DNA of 64,000 nucleotides from Marinobacter sp. CHS3-4 (GCF_030053415.1 NZ_JASGBJ010000004.1:124001-188000); one strand, 5' to 3'. Positions 42,416 to 52,715 are shown, counted from the stretch's first letter. The notes: a model not told the origin generated them from the sequence alone. Made by a program: numbers and translations.

Positions 42416-43945
42416 TTAGCTGCGAAAACGGGCGACCGTTTTCCGCAGCGCTCCTTCCATCAATGTCAGTGCATCGTCCATGAGAGTGGAGTGCGCGTCG
42501 GTATCAATCTCTGAGTCTTCCGGCTCATTTGTCATTTCCGCTGCTGCAGATTCAATGGCATCCAGGCTTTCATGAACCAGGGCGTTCAGTGATTCACCCC
42601 CCGCAACGACGTCCGGACAAAGTGTGAAATTCAGCGTCAGCGTTCCCTGATAGCTTACGGCGACGATAACCAATCCCATACTGTCAAACAGGGGTGCTGT
42701 GTTGAATTGGTGGGTGAGCTTGGCTCCCTGGAGATACAGGGGAACCTGCGGCCCGGGCACATTGGTGATTGGCAGATTGAATACCGGTTGATAGCGCTGG
42801 GCAATTTGCAGTTCGGAGTAGAGTCGTGCTGACAGTGCGAGCATGGTGGATGGCAGCAGCTCGGTCAGTCGGTCTGCGGCGATCGCTTCGCGGTAAGGCT
42901 CAGATTCCACTGCGTTCCAGTGAATTCGGCGGATCCGACGTGCCGGGTCTTGTTCATTGGTTGCCAGGTCCAGCAGCATGGCCGACATCTGGTTGCCTGT
43001 GGCTTTGCGCAGGCTGCTGGAGCGCACTGAGATGGGTGTCATCGCGACCAGAGAGCGATCCGTTTCCATGCCCTGGTCCAGCATATAGCGCCTGAGTGTT
43101 TCGGCGCACAGGCCCAGTACGACATCGTTAAGAGTGACATTGCCCAATGTGGCTTTGATGCCTTTCAGGCGCGACAGGCACACGTTGCTGGATACGATCT
43201 GGCGATTCGCCGTTATCTGTCGGTTAAAAGGGCTGTGAGGCGCCGAAAATAAAGGAAATGGCAGTGGCAATTTTCGCATCTGTTTCTGAATGATGCCCCG
43301 CGCTGTGGCCTCGGCAGCGCTCATCGCGAGAGAGGTTATCTGTAACGGCTTGCGCACGAAATTCGCTCCGGCCTGAAGCATGACCCGCTCATCTGACGGC
43401 GCCGGACCCGGCGTCCATGGGCGGGGTGAGTCGATGCGTCGGGGGGTGGGGCCGTATTCCAGCAGTTTGGCGATGATCTCCTCACCGCTGAATGCATCGA
43501 TGGCGGCATGGTGCAGCTTGATGATTAGCGCAAACCCATCCTGATTTTCCGGATGGTCCGGATTACGGAAGCCGTCAACAAAGGTGATGTGCCACAGCGG
43601 GCGATCCCGTTTCAGTGGCTGCTCGAGTATTCGTGATGCCAGCTTCATGAGATTGCTCTGGTCACCGTTATCGCCAAGATTCACATAGGCAAGGTGACGT
43701 TCGATACTGAAATCAGGGTCATCAATCCAGTAAGGCCTCCCCAGCCGCAGGGGTATCTCCTTCAGGCGTTGCCGAAAAAGGGGCACCACGTGGAGCCGGC
43801 TTCGCAGATAGGCAACAAAAGTACTGAACGCCGGCGGGGTCTCACACTCTGAGGCGTCAAAAAGGTAGATACCGCCAATGTGCATCGGGGCGGTTTCGGA
43901 CTCTAGGTAGAGAAAAGAGGCGTCCAGTTCTGACAGCTGCCGCAT
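42416..43945 (-). CDS. Wax ester synthase/diacylglycerol acyltransferase (WS/DGAT family)
   Basis: 509 residues. This family joins acyl-CoA to fatty alcohols or diacylglycerol to make wax esters or triacylglycerol stores, typical of Marinobacter. Recognisable pieces are the N-terminal LSELDASFLYLES, RPLWHITFVDGF, the condensation motif region KLHHAAIDAFSG (His145-His146, Asp150), TLNDVVLGLCAETLRRYM and NVPGPQVPLYLQGAKL. The consensus HHxxxDG is changed: the last Gly is Ala151. The catalytic His-His-Asp set is intact, so activity is plausible. No fatty acyl reductase lies nearby. Marinobacter strains usually have several paralogues, and which one this is cannot be told by eye. Confidence 0.88.
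   Translation of the reverse strand: MRQLSELDASFLYLESETAPMHIGGIYLFDASECETPPAFSTFVAYLRSRLHVVPLFRQRLKEIPLRLGRPYWIDDPDFSIERHLAYVNLGDNGDQSNLMKLASRILEQPLKRDRPLWHITFVDGFRNPDHPENQDGFALIIKLHHAAIDAFSGEEIIAKLLEYGPTPRRIDSPRPWTPGPAPSDERVMLQAGANFVRKPLQITSLAMSAAEATARGIIQKQMRKLPLPFPLFSAPHSPFNRQITANRQIVSSNVCLSRLKGIKATLGNVTLNDVVLGLCAETLRRYMLDQGMETDRSLVAMTPISVRSSSLRKATGNQMSAMLLDLATNEQDPARRIRRIHWNAVESEPYREAIAADRLTELLPSTMLALSARLYSELQIAQRYQPVFNLPITNVPGPQVPLYLQGAKLTHQFNTAPLFDSMGLVIVAVSYQGTLTLNFTLCPDVVAGGESLNALVHESLDAIESAAAEMTNEPEDSEIDTDAHSTLMDDALTLMEGALRKTVARFRS
42419..42449. terminator. Terminator-like stem at the convergent ends of the lipoprotein and WS/DGAT genes
   Basis: GCTGCGAAAACGG (42419-42431) pairs with CCGTTTTCCGCAGC (42436-42449) around a 4-base loop with a single bulged C. 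It overlaps the last codons of the acyltransferase and lies 23 bases after the lipoprotein stop. No T run follows, so its activity is uncertain. Confidence 0.4.
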
Positions 43946-44066
43946 AGTGAAAGAACTCCGGTCTGAAAATGCGCGTTGGGGCAGTATAAACGACTTGACG
44001 CTTTTTCCGTTGGCTCTTTTGCCAGATTTACGGTCTGGCTGGAGTCATGATCGGGAAAGAACCAGG

Positions 44067-44975
44067 CTAGTTCAACCAGGGTGCCATGGTTGAGGTGTCG
44101 GTCAGGCGTTCCCAGAACCACATTAATGCCTTGCCCTGATCCTCCGCATGGCGGGCCAGGTGCAACATGATGGGTTGCCTGGGCTCGTGAACGGAAAGCG
44201 CGACCAGCTCGCCGCTGTTCAGCAAACCACGCACTCGCGGTTCTGGCAGCCAACCCACAGCCATTCCGGCGCGCTGAATGGCAATCTTCTGATCAATGTT
44301 GGAAACGGTCAGGGTTCGCTGGCGTCGGAAAATTCCGGCGTTGCCCGGCGGAAGGGAGCGGGATGTGTCGGCCGCCACGGCCGCCGGGAACCGGGCAATA
44401 TCGGCTTCAGTGAGGGGTTGCTCGGCCTCGGTAAGTGGATGGTCGGGAGCGACTGCATAGACGAAATCCAGCCTTCCCAGTGGGCTGGTGGTAAAAGCGC
44501 CGGCAGGCTTGCTCATCTGGTCCGCGCCAACAATCAGGTCGATTCGTCGGCTCTGCAGGGCATCCCAGGCGCCGGCAAATACTTCTTCGACCAACTGGAC
44601 TTCCACCGGAACCCCCAGTCCGTAAAATTCGCGGACCGCTTCGAACAGGCAGTCCGCAGGCAATATCGAATTGAAACCGATTCGCAAACGGGTTTCCCAG
44701 CCTTTGGCCACCTGCTGGGTGGTATGAGCAAGGGTTTCGGCAGCTTCCAGAAGGGCCCGACCCTCCTCAAGCAGGTAGCGACCAGCGGGCGTCAGCGATG
44801 CGCGGTGCCCGGTGCGGTCGAAGATAGGAACATTCAGATCTTCTTCCAGTTTCTGCACGGTATAGCTGATGGCAGACGGTACGCGAAAAAGCTCGTTTGC
44901 GGCGCCGGCAAAGCTGCCCTTGCGATCAATGGCGTCAAGTACTTTCAAGGCGTCGATAGTAATGGCGGTATGCAT
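44067..44975 (-). CDS. LysR-family transcriptional regulator
   Basis: 302 residues. The N-terminal winged helix-turn-helix (about 1-60: ALKVLDAIDRKGSFAGAANELFRVPSAISYTVQKLE, read as pattern) and a LysR substrate-binding domain from about residue 90 are clear. It is transcribed away from the glutathionyl-hydroquinone reductase gene, with only 108 bases between starts, the usual arrangement for a LysR protein controlling its neighbour. The inducer is unknown. The ATG has no strong ribosome site. Confidence 0.85.
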   Translation of the reverse strand: MHTAITIDALKVLDAIDRKGSFAGAANELFRVPSAISYTVQKLEEDLNVPIFDRTGHRASLTPAGRYLLEEGRALLEAAETLAHTTQQVAKGWETRLRIGFNSILPADCLFEAVREFYGLGVPVEVQLVEEVFAGAWDALQSRRIDLIVGADQMSKPAGAFTTSPLGRLDFVYAVAPDHPLTEAEQPLTEADIARFPAAVAADTSRSLPPGNAGIFRRQRTLTVSNIDQKIAIQRAGMAVGWLPEPRVRGLLNSGELVALSVHEPRQPIMLHLARHAEDQGKALMWFWERLTDTSTMAPWLN

Positions 44976-45083
44976 GTTCGAATAATCTGAATGTGTTGGC
45001 CAGAATTGATTGTTTGAGAGCGTAGCAGGGTCGCCGGTATTCTTCCTGTGATTTCCATTTATTCAGCCCTAATCGGAGGCCCT

Positions 45084-46082
45084 ATGGGTTTGCTAGTAGA
45101 CGGCAAATGGCACGATCAGTGGTACGACACGTCGAAAACCGGTGGTAAATTCGAGCGCGAGGCCGCCAGATTCCGTAATTGGGTCACCGCCGATGGTGCG
45201 CCGGGGCCCGATGGCGAAGGAGGGTTTCAGGCAGAATCCGGTCGTTACCATCTGTATGTTTCCATGGCGTGTCCCTGGGCGCATCGGACGTTGATATTCA
45301 GGGCGCTCAAGGGTTTGCAGGACCATATTTCGGTCTCTGTGGTTCACCCGGACATGGTGGAGAACGGCTGGGAATTCCGGCCAGAACAGGAAGCACACCG
45401 CGATCACGCCAATGGTATGCGTTTCATGTACGAGGTGTATCTCAAAGCGGCGCCAAATTATTCGGGGCGTGTTACGGTTCCGGCGCTGTGGGATACGAAA
45501 AAGCAGACCATTGTCAGCAACGAATCGGCCGATATCATTCGCATGTTCAACTCTGCCTTTGATGGGCTCGACGGCGTGCGTAAGGGTCTGGATTTCTACC
45601 CGGAAGCGTTACACGGCGATATCGACGAAGTCAACGAGCGGGTATATCACACCGTGAACAACGGGGTGTACAAGGCCGGTTTTGCAACCGCTCAAGACAA
45701 ATATGAAGAAGCCTACGGGGCGCTCTTTGATTCGCTGGATTGGCTCGAAGAACGACTTTCAGGGCAGCGTTACCTTGCGGGTAATCAGTTGACCGAAGCC
45801 GATTGGCGGTTGTTTACCACATTGATTCGTTTTGATGCTGTGTACTTCAGCCATTTCAAGTGCAATCGTCAGCGCATTGCTGATTTCCCAGCGCTGTCCG
45901 GTTATGTGCGGGACCTCTATCAAGTGCCTGGCGTGGCCGAGACGGTTGATATTGATCAGATCAAGCGTCACTACTACGTAAGCCAGCGGACTGTGAATCC
46001 AACGCAAATTGTGCCGGTTGGGCCGGCGCTGGATTTTGAATCCGCTCACGGTCGAGAGGGTTTGGGGCCCGATTTCAGCTAG
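45084..46082 (+). CDS. Glutathionyl-hydroquinone reductase (YqjG/Xi-class glutathione transferase)
   Basis: 332 residues from ATG 45084, preceded by GGAGG; the frame is open to 45048. It is close in layout to E. coli YqjG: an N-terminal thioredoxin-like domain with the catalytic CPWAHR motif (Cys63) and a helical C-terminal domain (NNGVYKAGFATAQ; YLAGNQLTEADWRLFTTLIRFD). The family reduces glutathionyl-hydroquinones with glutathione, acting in quinone detoxification. It is divergent from a LysR gene, its likely regulator, and convergent with ispB. Confidence 0.9.
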   Translation: MGLLVDGKWHDQWYDTSKTGGKFEREAARFRNWVTADGAPGPDGEGGFQAESGRYHLYVSMACPWAHRTLIFRALKGLQDHISVSVVHPDMVENGWEFRPEQEAHRDHANGMRFMYEVYLKAAPNYSGRVTVPALWDTKKQTIVSNESADIIRMFNSAFDGLDGVRKGLDFYPEALHGDIDEVNERVYHTVNNGVYKAGFATAQDKYEEAYGALFDSLDWLEERLSGQRYLAGNQLTEADWRLFTTLIRFDAVYFSHFKCNRQRIADFPALSGYVRDLYQVPGVAETVDIDQIKRHYYVSQRTVNPTQIVPVGPALDFESAHGREGLGPDFS

Positions 46083-46103
46083 ACCAGCAGGGTCGTCCGC
46101 GAG

Positions 46104-47072
46104 TTAGCTGATTCTAGCGACGGCGACATCTGTGAGCATGACCAGGGCTTCTCGATAGCCTGATTGAGGAAGAGCGTCCAGGCAATTCAGGGCGGCCTGG
46201 GCCTCTTCTCTGGCGCGTTTCAGGGTGTAATCAAGCGCGCCGGAGCGATCCACAACGTCCAGTATTTTCGGCAGGTCATCCAGGCCGCCTTTCCGAATGG
46301 CATGGCGAATCAGTTCTTTTTCGTCGGTGCTGCCGTGATTCATGGCATGGATCAATGGCAGGGTGGTTTTTCCCTCGGCAAGATCGTCTCCCACATTCTT
46401 GCCCATGTCTTCCGCGTTGCCTTTGTAGTCGAGCACGTCGTCCACCAACTGAAAAGCCAGGCCCAGGTGTTTGCCGTAGTCCCTCAACCCCTTTTCCTGT
46501 TCCGGTGAAGCGCCGGCCAGCAGCGCGCCGGTATGGGATGCAGCTTCGAATAGCATGGCCGTCTTGTTGTGAATAACCTTCATGTACTGATCTTCGGTGA
46601 GGTCCGGGTTCTTCACGTTCATCAACTGCATCACTTCGCCTTCGGCGATGACGGCCGTGGCGTGTGAGAGTACGTCCATGATTCGCAGGCTTTGCAACTC
46701 CACCATCATCTCGAAGGCGCGTGCATACAGGAAATCACCTACCAATACACTGGGCGCATTACCCCAGCGGGCATTCGCGGTACTGCGACCGCGGCGGAGA
46801 TCCGAGGTGTCAACGACGTCATCGTGCAAAAGCGTGGCGGTATGAAGAAACTCAATGACGGCAGCCAGTTTGAGGTGGTCGTCTTCCTTATAGCCGACTG
46901 CCTGACTGGAAAGCAGCACCAGGAGTGGCCTGAGCCGCTTTCCGCCGCTTTCAATAATGTACTGGGCGATTTTCTCGACCAGTGGCACATCCGAGGCCAG
47001 GCGTTTAATGATCAGCTCGTTTACCCGGCTGAAGTCGTCCGCGACGGTGTCGTATATACGCTGGGCGGTCAT
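46104..47072 (-). CDS. ispB: Octaprenyl (polyprenyl) diphosphate synthase IspB
   Basis: 322 residues. It elongates farnesyl diphosphate with isopentenyl units for the ubiquinone side chain. The first Asp-rich motif LLHDDVVDTSDLRRG and second LVDDVLDYKG are present, together with GGKRLRP near the N-terminus. The chain length (C40 or C45) cannot be read off. It is divergent from rplU, the common gammaproteobacterial layout. Confidence 0.95.
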   Translation of the reverse strand: MTAQRIYDTVADDFSRVNELIIKRLASDVPLVEKIAQYIIESGGKRLRPLLVLLSSQAVGYKEDDHLKLAAVIEFLHTATLLHDDVVDTSDLRRGRSTANARWGNAPSVLVGDFLYARAFEMMVELQSLRIMDVLSHATAVIAEGEVMQLMNVKNPDLTEDQYMKVIHNKTAMLFEAASHTGALLAGASPEQEKGLRDYGKHLGLAFQLVDDVLDYKGNAEDMGKNVGDDLAEGKTTLPLIHAMNHGSTDEKELIRHAIRKGGLDDLPKILDVVDRSGALDYTLKRAREEAQAALNCLDALPQSGYREALVMLTDVAVARIS

Positions 47073-47176
47073 GCGGCTGTTGCGGTTCCCTATTGTTCTG
47101 TTTATGACGGCGAAATCATCGTGAATCGGGCAGGTTGCGCAATGCTAGGTATTGCGCACATCAGTGTCAACTTGGC

Positions 47177-47205
47177 TTGTAAAGCTCTGGCGCTTTTCGT
47201 ACAAT
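47177..47205 (+). promoter_or_regulatory. Candidate sigma-70 promoter of rplU-rpmA
   Basis: TTGTAA (47177-47182), a 17-base spacer and TACAAT (47200-47205) are a strong match. The start of rplU lies 110 bases downstream, giving a leader of about 100 bases. Confidence 0.65.
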
Positions 47206-47233
47206 CACGCGCCCAACTCATCCCAACCTGCGC

Positions 47234-47291
47234 TCCCTGCTATAGGGTCGCCAGAGCGCTTCCCTTAGAACCAGGTGGATAAGAGCAGGGA
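47234..47291 (+). other. Inverted repeat in the rplU leader
   Basis: TCCCTGCT (47234-47241) is the exact reverse complement of AGCAGGGA (47284-47291), within the predicted leader and just before the rplU ribosome site. It could close a long-range stem that sequesters or presents the initiation region. It is only 8 bp, so chance is possible. Confidence 0.35.
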
Positions 47292-47314
47292 TGGGTCAAT
47301 CGCGGAGAAAGTGA

Positions 47315-47626
47315 ATGTACGCAGTAATTGTTAGCGGTGGCAAGCAGCATCGCGTAAAAGAAGGCGAAACACTGAAGCTGGAAAAGCTGGAAGTGGAAAC
47401 CGGCGGCAGCGTTGAGTTTGATCGCGTTCTGCTGGTTGCCGATGGCGACAAGGTTCAGGTAGGTGCGCCGGTTGTTGATGGTGCCAAAGTGACCGCCGAA
47501 GTGGTTAACCACGGTCGTCACGACAAGGTTCAGATCATCAAGTTCCGTCGTCGTAAGCATCACATGAAGCGTCAGGGCCACCGTCAGTGGTTTACTGAAG
47601 TCAAGATCACGGGTATCAAGGGCTGA
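47315..47626 (+). CDS. rplU: 50S ribosomal protein L21
   Basis: 103 residues, the full bacterial length. The start [25 protein letters not shown] and the basic [16 protein letters not shown] segment are diagnostic. It binds 23S rRNA in the large subunit. A GGAGAAAG site precedes the ATG. rpmA follows after 35 bases. Confidence 0.98.
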   Translation: MYAVIVSGGKQHRVKEGETLKLEKLEVETGGSVEFDRVLLVADGDKVQVGAPVVDGAKVTAEVVNHGRHDKVQIIKFRRRKHHMKRQGHRQWFTEVKITGIKG

Positions 47627-47661
47627 GGCTCTGGAACACCCCTTAGATAAGGAGGCTTGTA

Positions 47662-47922
47662 ATGGCTCATAAAAAGGCAGCAGGTAGTACCCGTAACGGT
47701 CGCGATTCCGAGTCGAAACGACTTGGTGTGAAGCGCTACGGCGGTGAGACTGTTCCTGCAGGCAGCATCATTGTTCGTCAGCGCGGTACTCGTTTCCACG
47801 CTGGTCACAACGTAGGCCTTGGCAAAGACCACACCCTGTTCGCAACTGCGACTGGTCAGGTCAAGTTCGAGGTAAAAGGTCCCGACAACCGTAAGTTCGT
47901 GAGCATCGTTCCAGCGGCGTAA
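47662..47922 (+). CDS. rpmA: 50S ribosomal protein L27
   Basis: 86 residues. The N-terminus [22 protein letters not shown] is the flexible tail that reaches the peptidyl transferase centre; there is no N-terminal cleavage extension of the Firmicutes type. AAGGAGG lies before the ATG. Co-transcribed with rplU. Confidence 0.98.
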   Translation: MAHKKAAGSTRNGRDSESKRLGVKRYGGETVPAGSIIVRQRGTRFHAGHNVGLGKDHTLFATATGQVKFEVKGPDNRKFVSIVPAA

Positions 47923-47968
47923 GTCGCGGCGATCTCAGGTTCTGTCGAACCTTGGGTGGCCCTGATAG

Positions 47969-49252
<1,284 letters not shown>

Positions 49253-49288
49253 TTGAGTCCTTAGTTGAAGGCAACACCGAAGTATCGC

Positions 49289-49396
49289 TGGTCGGGCGGG
49301 CATCCAATTGAGGGATCGTCAAAAACATGGATGTTTTTGTCGAGCGTACAGGGGTGTGTTCACCGCGTATCCCGCAATTGGATGCCCGCCCGGCCA
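49289..49396. repeat. 108-base structured inverted repeat between obgE and proB
   Basis: The outer arms, 49289-49316 and 49369-49396, are 28 bases each and pair throughout except one G-T wobble and one A-G mismatch (core GGGCGGGCATCCAATTG). Inside are two smaller hairpins: CAAAAACAT/ATGTTTTTG (49320-49328 with 49331-49339) and GGTG/CACC (49353-49356 with 49361-49364). Together they make a three-way junction if transcribed. It is not a typical intrinsic terminator, as no T run follows the outer arm. It could be a miniature mobile repeat, a REP-like element, a small RNA or an mRNA processing site. Confidence 0.75.
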
Positions 49397-49416
49397 CTCC
49401 CGTGGACTGTAATTCA

Positions 49417-50541
49417 ATGAGTCAAAGAACACAGCTACGCCAGGCCAGGCGCCTGGTGGTGAAAATTGGAAGTGCCTTGCTCACCAATGAGGGTAAGGGG
49501 CTGGACGTGGCCGCCCTTGGTTTGTGGGTCGACCAGATTGCCGAACTGGTGGGTGAGGGCGTTGAGGTTGTGGTGGTTTCCTCAGGCTCAGTCGCCGAAG
49601 GCATGAGCCGGCTGGGTTGGACTGTTCGGCCACAACAGCTACACGAGCTTCAGGCTGCCGCTGCGGTAGGGCAGATGGGCCTGGTCCAGACCTGGGAAGC
49701 ACAGTTCAAGCGTCACGATCTGCACACTGCCCAGATTCTGCTCACCCACGATGACTTATCCGATCGCAAGCGTTATTTGAATGCGCGGAGCACGCTGAGG
49801 GCTCTGCTCGACGTGGGTGTTATTCCCATTGTTAACGAGAACGACACAGTCGTTACTGACGAGATCCGGTTTGGTGATAACGACACTCTCGGCGCTCTGG
49901 TTACAAACCTGATAGAAGCCGATGGGCTGATTATCCTCACCGATCAGTTAGGCCTGTTTGACAAAGATCCGCGCTCGAACCCGGATGCGGCGTTGATAGA
50001 ACATCGCCAGGCGAGCGATTCCGAGTTGGATGCAATGGCTGGCGGCGGTGCGGGAGCGCTAGGAAGGGGTGGTATGCAGACCAAGGTTCGTGCCGCTCGA
50101 CTGGCAGCCCGATCGGGGGCATTTACCGTGATCGTTGGCGGGAAAATCGAGAAGGTCGTCAGTCGCCTTCGCGACGGGGAGTCCATAGGAACGCTGTTGC
50201 TGCCTGAGCAGGGAAGAATTGCGGCTCGCAAACAATGGCTGGCCAGCCATCTGCAAACCCGTGGCAAGCTGACTCTCGACCAGGGTGCGGTGGCTGTGCT
50301 TTGCCGTGGTGGTCGCAGTCTTTTGCCTGTGGGCGTCAAAGGCGTCGCGGGTCACTTCCGGCGAGGTGAAATGGTCTCCTGTGTTGACGAGAGTGGAAAG
50401 GAAATTGCTCGCGGTCTTGTGAATTACGATGCCAACGAGGCGCGGTCAATCGCCGGCCTGTCGAGTAAAAAGATCACGGATGCCCTCGGGTATATCTCGG
50501 ACGAGGAAATGATCCACAGAGACAACCTAGTGATCGTCTAA
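49417..50541 (+). CDS. proB: Glutamate 5-kinase ProB with PUA domain
   Basis: 374 residues from ATG 49417 ([22 protein letters not shown]). The open frame reaches back to 49327, but that part lies inside the inverted repeat and is not expected to be coding. The amino acid kinase domain has [22 protein letters not shown] and [17 protein letters not shown]; a C-terminal PUA domain (about 275-370) follows. It catalyses the first step of proline synthesis. The ribosome site is weak, so translation may depend on the structure upstream. Confidence 0.95.
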   Translation: MSQRTQLRQARRLVVKIGSALLTNEGKGLDVAALGLWVDQIAELVGEGVEVVVVSSGSVAEGMSRLGWTVRPQQLHELQAAAAVGQMGLVQTWEAQFKRHDLHTAQILLTHDDLSDRKRYLNARSTLRALLDVGVIPIVNENDTVVTDEIRFGDNDTLGALVTNLIEADGLIILTDQLGLFDKDPRSNPDAALIEHRQASDSELDAMAGGGAGALGRGGMQTKVRAARLAARSGAFTVIVGGKIEKVVSRLRDGESIGTLLLPEQGRIAARKQWLASHLQTRGKLTLDQGAVAVLCRGGRSLLPVGVKGVAGHFRRGEMVSCVDESGKEIARGLVNYDANEARSIAGLSSKKITDALGYISDEEMIHRDNLVIV

Positions 50542-50557
50542 ACGTTACTTGGGATAC

Positions 50558-50588
50558 AAAAAAACCGGCCTGATTGGCCGGTTTTTTT
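50558..50588. terminator. Bidirectional intrinsic terminator between proB and rpsT
   Basis: AACCGGCC and GGCCGGTT form the stem around a 5-base loop, with an A run on one side and seven T on the other. It serves both convergent genes. Confidence 0.9.
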
Positions 50589-50611
50589 ACTTCAGCATGC
50601 GTCTACGCAAA

Positions 50612-50881
50612 TCAGGCGCTTTTCAGAGCCTTGATGCGAGCGCTCAGACGACTCTTCTGGCGGGCAACCTTGTTCTTGGCGAAGATGCCCTTGTTGACCA
50701 TGCTGTCCATGATCGGCTGCGCCTTCAGGAACGCTGCTTGCGCTTCGTCGGCCTTGCCAGCTTCGATGTTGGACTGAACTTTCTTGATGTAAGTACGCGC
50801 CATAGAACGCAGGCTAGCGTTGTGCTTGCGGTTCTTCTCGTTCTGACGTGCGCGCTTTTTGGCTTGTGGGGAATTTGCCAC
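50612..50881 (-). CDS. rpsT: 30S ribosomal protein S20
   Basis: 89 residues from a GTG at 50881, with CAGGAG upstream. The first residues, ANSPQAKKRARQNEKNRKHNASLRS after Met by family pattern, fix this start; the frame is open far upstream but has no S20 sequence there. It binds 16S rRNA. E. coli rpsT also uses a non-AUG start (UUG) and S20 limits its own translation, so the GTG here may be regulatory. Confidence 0.95.
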   Translation of the reverse strand: MANSPQAKKRARQNEKNRKHNASLRSMARTYIKKVQSNIEAGKADEAQAAFLKAQPIMDSMVNKGIFAKNKVARQKSRLSARIKALKSA

Positions 50882-50972
50882 CGTTAAACTCCTGAGATCT
50901 GAAATTCGTTGTGAATCGATTCGTAAAAATCGCGGGCGCGCCAAACCAGCGCGTCGAAATAAATGACGCGGA

Positions 50973-51001
50973 ACTATGCCGCTACAACCCCGAAATGTCA
51001 A
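50973..51001 (-). promoter_or_regulatory. Sigma-70 promoter candidate of rpsT
   Basis: On the minus strand, a consensus TTGACA (51001-50996), a 17-base spacer and CATAGT (50978-50973) precede rpsT by about 92 bases. The perfect -35 box fits a strongly expressed ribosomal gene. Confidence 0.7.
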
Positions 51002-51119
51002 GGCTAAAACCGATTTCATGCGTCTCTCATACGAGTCCTCGCAAGGGCTGTGATAAACTCGCCGCTTATTCGAGGGACGCCCCTGAAACGGGCTACGGAT
51101 TTACCGAAACGAGCTGACT

Positions 51120-52715
51120 ATGCCGCGCGAACCCCAGTCGACCGAACCTGAAAAGGCTGAGTTACGAACACCAGTACCGAAGCCGCCGGGTTTGCTGCGG
51201 TCGTCCGGCCTTGTTGGCATCATGACCATGCTGTCCCGCGTTCTCGGACTTGTCCGGGACATGGTCATTGCCCGTTATTTCGGCGCAGGTGCCGGTGCCG
51301 ACGCCTTCTTCGTTGCCTTCAAGATCCCCAATTTTCTGCGTCGGTTGTTCGCTGAAGGAGCCTTTGCGCAGGCCTTCGTGCCGGTACTGTCTTCTTATCG
51401 CCAACAAGAGTCTTTGACCGAAGTCCGTCGCCTGGTCAATGCCGTGGCAGGTGCGCTGGGCGTTGTTCTGCTGGGCGTCACTCTGGTTGCGGTGATCGGA
51501 TCGCCGTTGTTAACCGCGCTGTTTGCGCCCGGATTCGTAGGCGATGAGCTGAAATTCGGGCTCGCCAGCGACATGCTTCGCATAACGTTTCCCTATCTGT
51601 TTCTGATTTCGTTGACCGCCTTTGCGGGCTCCATTCTCAATAGCTACGACCGATTTGCAGTGCCGGCGTTTACGCCGGTGTTGTTAAATCTGGCGATGAT
51701 CGGGGCCGCCATATTTCTTTCGCCCCTGATGGAGACACCGGTTATCGCACTGGCCTGGGGCGTATTCATCGCCGGTGCGCTGCAACTCTTTTTCCAGTTG
51801 CCGTTTCTGATGCGCCTGGGCTTGCTGCCCCGGCCGCGCGTGGATTACCGGCATGAAGGCGTAAAGCGAATCATGAAGCTCATGCTTCCTGCGTTGTTCG
51901 GTGTATCAGTCAGCCAGATCAACCTGCTGCTGGATACGGTGCTGGCTTCCTTTCTGCAAACCGGCAGCGTGTCCTGGCTCTATTACTCGGATAGGCTCTC
52001 TGAGCTGCCGCTCGGCGTATTTGGCATTGCAATTGGAACCGTCATTCTGCCCAGTTTGTCCCGCAAACACGCGGACGCTTCGCCGGATCAGTTTGCGGCT
52101 ACGTTGGACTGGGCTGTAAGAGCGGTGTTGCTGATTGGTTTGCCCGCAGCGCTGGCGTTGGCCCTGCTGGCAGAGCCTCTGATAGCCACGCTGTTTTACT
52201 ACGGTGAGGTGACCAGTCGGGACGTCATGATGTCCGGGGATGCCCTGCGGGCCTACTCGGCGGGTTTACTGGCCTTCATGCTTATCAAGGTGCTGGCACC
52301 CGGCTATTTTGCTCGCCAGGATACGAAAACACCGGTAAAGATCGGGATAATCGCCATGGTGGCGAATATGGCCTTTAATCTGGCCCTTGTTTTCCCGCTG
52401 GCCCATGCGGGGTTGGCGTTGGCAACGTCGCTGTCCGCCTGGATGAATGCGGGCCTGTTGTGGCGAGGTTTGATCAAAGAAGGTGCATGGAGTTGGCAAT
52501 CCGGTTGGCCAGTGTTTTTGCTACGCCTTGGCTTGGCGAATGCTGCTCTGGCCGGGGTTATCCTCTGGTTACAGCCGCCGCTTGAACAATGGCTTGACGC
52601 TGATGGTTATCAGCGCTCATTCGATATGGCGATCCTAGTGGCGTCGGGCTTGGCAGCTTATTTTGCGTCGCTGGCCGCTCTGGGTGTTCGGGTAAGACAT
52701 TTCCGCCACCGATAA
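51120..52715 (+). CDS. murJ: Lipid II flippase MurJ (MviN)
   Basis: 531 residues with about 14 membrane segments. It moves lipid II across the inner membrane for peptidoglycan synthesis. The N-terminal SSGLVGIMTMLSRVLGLVRDMVIARYFGAG and FKIPNFLRRLFAEGAFAQAFVPV are hallmarks of the family. It is followed by ribF after 49 bases. Divergent from rpsT, as in Pseudomonas. Confidence 0.96.
   Translation: MPREPQSTEPEKAELRTPVPKPPGLLRSSGLVGIMTMLSRVLGLVRDMVIARYFGAGAGADAFFVAFKIPNFLRRLFAEGAFAQAFVPVLSSYRQQESLTEVRRLVNAVAGALGVVLLGVTLVAVIGSPLLTALFAPGFVGDELKFGLASDMLRITFPYLFLISLTAFAGSILNSYDRFAVPAFTPVLLNLAMIGAAIFLSPLMETPVIALAWGVFIAGALQLFFQLPFLMRLGLLPRPRVDYRHEGVKRIMKLMLPALFGVSVSQINLLLDTVLASFLQTGSVSWLYYSDRLSELPLGVFGIAIGTVILPSLSRKHADASPDQFAATLDWAVRAVLLIGLPAALALALLAEPLIATLFYYGEVTSRDVMMSGDALRAYSAGLLAFMLIKVLAPGYFARQDTKTPVKIGIIAMVANMAFNLALVFPLAHAGLALATSLSAWMNAGLLWRGLIKEGAWSWQSGWPVFLLRLGLANAALAGVILWLQPPLEQWLDADGYQRSFDMAILVASGLAAYFASLAALGVRVRHFRHR

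Noticed and set aside
46075..46111. TCAGCTA/TAGCTGA pair at the end of the hydroquinone reductase gene
   Set aside because: Only 7 bp with a 23-base loop and no T run; indistinguishable from chance.
49327..49416. N-terminal extension of ProB
   Set aside because: The extension lies inside the inverted repeat, has no ribosome site and does not fit the ProB N-terminus, which begins at 49417.
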